From Pseudomonas sp. S04 (GTDB lineage: Bacteria; Pseudomonadota; Gammaproteobacteria; Pseudomonadales; Pseudomonadaceae), in contig NZ_CP019427.1 of the NCBI RefSeq assembly GCF_009834545.1, positions 4,966,001-5,030,000 on the forward strand: a DNA stretch of 64,000 bases, written 5' to 3'. The notes under the pieces are model-generated. The model saw nothing but the letters and a program-made list of their open reading frames with translations. It was not told the origin of the DNA and ran no database searches. Below are positions 60,870 through 64,000 of this stretch, in pieces. The position numbers and the translations under genes are program-made. Within the stretch, counting starts at the first letter, position 1; every line of letters starts with the position of its first letter.

Positions 60870-61490
60870 ATGCTCAACGTATCACAAGCACTTACCTATA
60901 CGGCAGCGCTGGGCATCGCAGCGGCCATTCCCGGTCCCGGCATGGCCGCGCTGGTAGCACGGAGCGTCAGCGGTGGCACCCTATCGGGCTTTTGCCTGCT
61001 GTTTGGGTTGATACTCGGCGATCTGACTTACTTGTCATTTGCCATCTTTGGACTGGCGATGATCGCCGCGCACTTCGATGCATTGTTCCAATTGGTGCGC
61101 TGGGCGGCTGCGCTGTACCTGTGCTATCTGGCTTGGCAATTCTGGTTCGCCAACCATCAGGCTATTGAAATAGGTCAACCAGCGAAGAAAAAGGAACTGC
61201 TGTCGGCGGCGATATCAGGCCTGACCATTACCTTAGGCAACCCGAAGACCATCGGCTTCTATCTTGCGTTGTTGCCGCTCGTGATCAACCTTGAAACAGT
61301 CTCGCTACAGACGTGGGGGCTGATGCTGGTGCCATTGACCATTCTCGTTCTATTGGGCGTTGGCGCACTGTTCATTGTCAGCGCGGCGCGTGTCCGGCAC
61401 CTGCTATCGAGCCTGAGAGCCCAACAGTGGCTGTTCCGCGGTGCGGCGGCGATCATGGTGGCGGCCGCCGCGGCGATGCTGATTGCTTGA
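60870..61490 (+). CDS. LysE/RhtB-family amino acid exporter
   Basis: 206 residues from the ATG at 60870 (an ATG at 60795 is less likely). Six membrane helices; PGPGMAALVARSVSGGTLSGF is the family's N-terminal signature and GNPKTIGFYLALLPL the second. Exports amino acids or analogues. 131 bases after DUF2000 and in its orientation. Confidence 0.9.
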   Translation: MLNVSQALTYTAALGIAAAIPGPGMAALVARSVSGGTLSGFCLLFGLILGDLTYLSFAIFGLAMIAAHFDALFQLVRWAAALYLCYLAWQFWFANHQAIEIGQPAKKKELLSAAISGLTITLGNPKTIGFYLALLPLVINLETVSLQTWGLMLVPLTILVLLGVGALFIVSAARVRHLLSSLRAQQWLFRGAAAIMVAAAAAMLIA

Positions 61491-61498
61491 AGCAGGCA

Positions 61499-61528
61499 GA
61501 GCCCGTGAAACAACAGTTTCACGGGCTC
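61499..61528. terminator. Hairpin between the convergent lysE-type and TonB receptor genes
   Basis: Perfect 13-base stem GAGCCCGTGAAAC / GTTTCACGGGCTC with a four-base loop. No T run on either strand, so termination is likely but not certain. Confidence 0.6.
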
Positions 61529-61554
61529 GCTGTTGAAGTTTGCGAGACGCTATT

Positions 61555-63978
61555 CTAGAAACTGGTGCGCAGCGTAAAGGTCATGTTTCGCGGTGCACCA
61601 TAGTAGTTTTGCGACTCTACTGGCCCGGTCTGAGCGTAATAGACACGGTCGAAGATGTTTTCGATGTTCATCGACAGGTTCACGTTTTTACTGATGTCGT
61701 AGGCTATACGGCCATTGTAGAGGGCGTAGCCCGAACCTTCGTGCTTCACACCGCTGCCCAGCATGTAGGTTCCACTCTGAATACGCGTGCCGACACCTAC
61801 CTGCCACTTGGCGAATTCGTCAGGCAGTGTGTAGTTGGCCCACACCCGCGCCGCATGAGCGGGCATCTGAGTCAGGAAGCTGCGGCCTTCCAGGCTGACA
61901 TCGTCCGGGTTTTCCAGGTAGCGACTGCGGGTGTAGGTGTAGCTGGCGCTGAGTTGCAACCCAGTCATGACCTGGCCGTTGATTTCGGCTTCAAACCCCT
62001 CTGAACGGACTTTGCCTCCGGCGATATAGCAAAACGTGGTGTACGGGCTAAAGCACGGCGAGGGAAAAGACTGGTCGATCTGTGCCCGACCATTGAAGTT
62101 TGTCTGGTAGATCGCGAACGAGGTGTTGAGAGCGCCCTCGTAAAACTCGCCTTTGAGGCCCAACTCATAAGTTTCTCCAGAGCGTGGGGCTAAGGTGTTG
62201 CCGGCATACGTCATGTAGTCGGTTTGTGGGGAGAAGATTTCGGCGTAGCTGGCATACGCCGACCAGTTATGCGTCAGTTCATACACCAGCCCGTAGAAGG
62301 GAACGACCTTGGCATTGGTTTTCTGGCCGGTGGGTTTAGAGACGCCGCTTGGCTCGGCGATCTGGTCCTGGCTGTAATCCCACCAACTAACGCGGGCACC
62401 GATGATGACGTCCAGCGGATCAAGCACGTTCATCCGCAAGGAACCATAGACGCCTTGCTGGTCGAGCGTTGACTTAACGGTGCGGTAGCGGGCCAGGCGA
62501 TCATATTCTGGCGGGATGAATTCGAGGATGTTCGGAATGTTTTCGGTTTCTGCATACCATTGGGTGTCATAGCGACCAGAGTCGCGCTTGGCGTGCGTGG
62601 CGTTGGCCCCGAGGATGACTTCGTGGCGGCGTTCGAACAGTTCGAAGTGCCCGTTGAGGTACGCGTCGGTGTTGTACTGATAGTTGTTTTCCGAACGACT
62701 TTCCGCCCAGTTGTAGCCACCGCCATGGGTCAGCGGATCAATCAGGCCGCCGGTGTTGCTGTAAATGGTGTCCAGATTCATTTTGGTGTAGTTGGTGGTC
62801 AGGCTCATTCGCCAATCGTCGTTGAGTTGGTGCTTGGCTTCGAGGAACACCTGAGTGGTTTCCACATCGTTGTAGTCCGATGGCGAACTCAGGTTGGTCG
62901 AACGTTTCCAGTCAATGTTCGCACCGGTCTTGTAGGCTGGAAGGCCGAAGTCCATCACCCCACGGTTGTTCACGTTCTGGTAGGAAAAACCGGTGCTTAT
63001 CAGGGTTTTTGGCGACAGGTCGAACTCCAGGACGCCATAGGTCGAGGACCGCTCGGTCTTGGCGTTGTCATAAAAGTACCCACGATCGCCGTAGGAAGTT
63101 ACCAAACGGCCCCGAACACTCTTGCCTTCGTTAAGTGGACCCTGGACGTCGACTTGTTGTTGATAATTGTCCCAACGCCCCGCGGATGTAGTGGTGCCCA
63201 GGTGGAAGTCCGCTGATGCACGTTTGCGCACCAGGTTGATGGCACCACCCGGCGAACCGGCACCCTGAAACAGGCCGGCTGAACCCTTGAGGAATTCAAC
63301 GCGTTCGTAGGGCACCAGGTCAGCCCAGTTCTGCGAGGTAATGCTGTTGCTGTTGGGCAGCGGAATGCCATTGATCTGGTAGTTGTCGATCTGGTAACCG
63401 CGGGCGTAAGGCTGGTTGTCCCCCACCATATAGCCGTAGGTGATCACACCGGGCAGGACGTTGTAGACGTCATCCAGGGTCTGGATGTTCTGGTCCTTGA
63501 TGCGCTGGGCGGTGAGTACCGTAATGCTCTGTGGAATATCCTTGAGGGGACGCTCGCTTTTACCGATGCTTACGGCGCCCGTGGTGTATGAGCGGGTGTC
63601 CTCGGTATTGATGCCCAAACCGGCGCCCTGAATGGTGGTAGCACCCAGTTCCAGTGCGTCGCCCTGGTAGGGAGCGGCAATCAGGTAGCTGCCATCGGCG
63701 GTTTTTTGCGCCACCAGGCCGGTGTTACCGACGATACGCTCCAGCGCTTGCTCAACGCTCAGTTGCGCATGCAGGGCGCTCGCCTGACGACCTTCGGCAA
63801 CGTCAGTGGCGAACAGTATTCGGCTCCCGGTCTGCGCCGCCAGCGCGTTCAGGGATTTATCCAGCGCCTGTGCCGGGATATCCAGCGAATAAACAGCGCC
63901 TTGTGCGTTGACGGTGCCTGCCAGCATCAGGCCGCTCGCGAGCAAGCTCAGGCGAAGCGATGACGTGTTCTTACCCAT
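61555..63978 (-). CDS. TonB-dependent siderophore receptor with N-terminal signalling domain
   Basis: 807 residues. Signal peptide (to about residue 25), then an STN domain (YSLDIPAQALDKSLNALAAQTG ... LSVEQALERIVGNTG, about 30-105) as in FecA/FpvA-type receptors that signal to an anti-sigma factor. Plug domain (PLKDIPQSITVLTAQRIKDQ; GSPGGAINLVRKRAS) and a 22-strand barrel ending in TLRTSF with the terminal Phe required for outer-membrane insertion. FpvA/FoxA-like overall; the siderophore cannot be named. No sigma/anti-sigma pair follows it; one may lie beyond base 64000. Confidence 0.92.
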   Translation of the reverse strand: MGKNTSSLRLSLLASGLMLAGTVNAQGAVYSLDIPAQALDKSLNALAAQTGSRILFATDVAEGRQASALHAQLSVEQALERIVGNTGLVAQKTADGSYLIAAPYQGDALELGATTIQGAGLGINTEDTRSYTTGAVSIGKSERPLKDIPQSITVLTAQRIKDQNIQTLDDVYNVLPGVITYGYMVGDNQPYARGYQIDNYQINGIPLPNSNSITSQNWADLVPYERVEFLKGSAGLFQGAGSPGGAINLVRKRASADFHLGTTTSAGRWDNYQQQVDVQGPLNEGKSVRGRLVTSYGDRGYFYDNAKTERSSTYGVLEFDLSPKTLISTGFSYQNVNNRGVMDFGLPAYKTGANIDWKRSTNLSSPSDYNDVETTQVFLEAKHQLNDDWRMSLTTNYTKMNLDTIYSNTGGLIDPLTHGGGYNWAESRSENNYQYNTDAYLNGHFELFERRHEVILGANATHAKRDSGRYDTQWYAETENIPNILEFIPPEYDRLARYRTVKSTLDQQGVYGSLRMNVLDPLDVIIGARVSWWDYSQDQIAEPSGVSKPTGQKTNAKVVPFYGLVYELTHNWSAYASYAEIFSPQTDYMTYAGNTLAPRSGETYELGLKGEFYEGALNTSFAIYQTNFNGRAQIDQSFPSPCFSPYTTFCYIAGGKVRSEGFEAEINGQVMTGLQLSASYTYTRSRYLENPDDVSLEGRSFLTQMPAHAARVWANYTLPDEFAKWQVGVGTRIQSGTYMLGSGVKHEGSGYALYNGRIAYDISKNVNLSMNIENIFDRVYYAQTGPVESQNYYGAPRNMTFTLRTSF

Positions 63979-64000
63979 GATTTCCCCATTCGAACAGTCG

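Overview
The window is chromosomal DNA of a Pseudomonas, most likely of the P. fluorescens group. The evidence is the high-GC housekeeping gene content in typical pseudomonad neighbourhoods (cumA-like/tadA, guaBA, isc cluster, secDF-yajC-tgt-queA), together with many paired REP palindromes of the GTGGGAGCGGGCTTGCCCGC type between genes. The species assignment is inference from composition and gene order only.

Layout: 1-2369 is a membrane PQQ glucose dehydrogenase, cut by the window edge. 2723-6364 holds an AsrA-type Lon protease, a chagasin-like protease inhibitor and a YhhN-family membrane protein. 6533-8229 is cmoAB (tRNA wobble modification). 8356-13592 on the minus strand is tadA, a cumA-like multicopper oxidase, guaA and guaB. 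13709-20442 holds a small zinc-ribbon protein, a TauE/SafE permease divergent from a LysR regulator, xseA, an M23 peptidase and leuA with a probable leader peptide. 20599-22526 is an omega-amidase plus aminotransferase pair. 22673-31942 (minus) is der, bamB, a YfgM-like protein, hisS, ispG, rodZ, pilF, rlmN and ndk. 32031-37624 (minus) is the whole iscRSUA-hscBA-fdx-iscX cluster with two IscR-like operators before iscR. cysE, trmJ, suhB and a glycine-zipper protein follow, then queA-tgt-yajC-secD-secF (minus), ending beside a tRNA-Leu(CAA).

The accessory region is 46780-58646. It looks like a genomic island inserted in the 3' end of tRNA-Leu(CAA): an 18-19 bp near-identical direct repeat of the tRNA end lies at 46780-46798 and 58629-58646. 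Next to the tRNA is an IS66-family element (46892-48932) that has replaced most of what looks like a P4-type integrase. The main cargo is one enormous, clearly lower-GC gene (49078-56604, about 2508 residues). It encodes a DnaG-like zinc finger and Toprim primase core, then a reverse transcriptase with an intact YVDD box, then about 1000 residues I cannot assign, then a nitrilase-fold domain with its Glu-Lys-Cys triad present. The RT-nitrilase half resembles the class 1 'UG' RTs of antiphage defence (DRT type 1). The added bacterial primase module makes it the best candidate here for an undescribed system. Upstream of it are iteron-like repeats and three copies of a structured repeat, then an unrecognised helical protein gene (57727-58431) and integrase-arm-like repeats beside the distal att site.

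After the island the chromosome resumes with the original-looking terminator for the tRNA, a lipoprotein, an Lrp/AsnC regulator divergent from a DUF2000 gene and a LysE exporter, and a FecA-like TonB-dependent siderophore receptor (61555-63978, minus).
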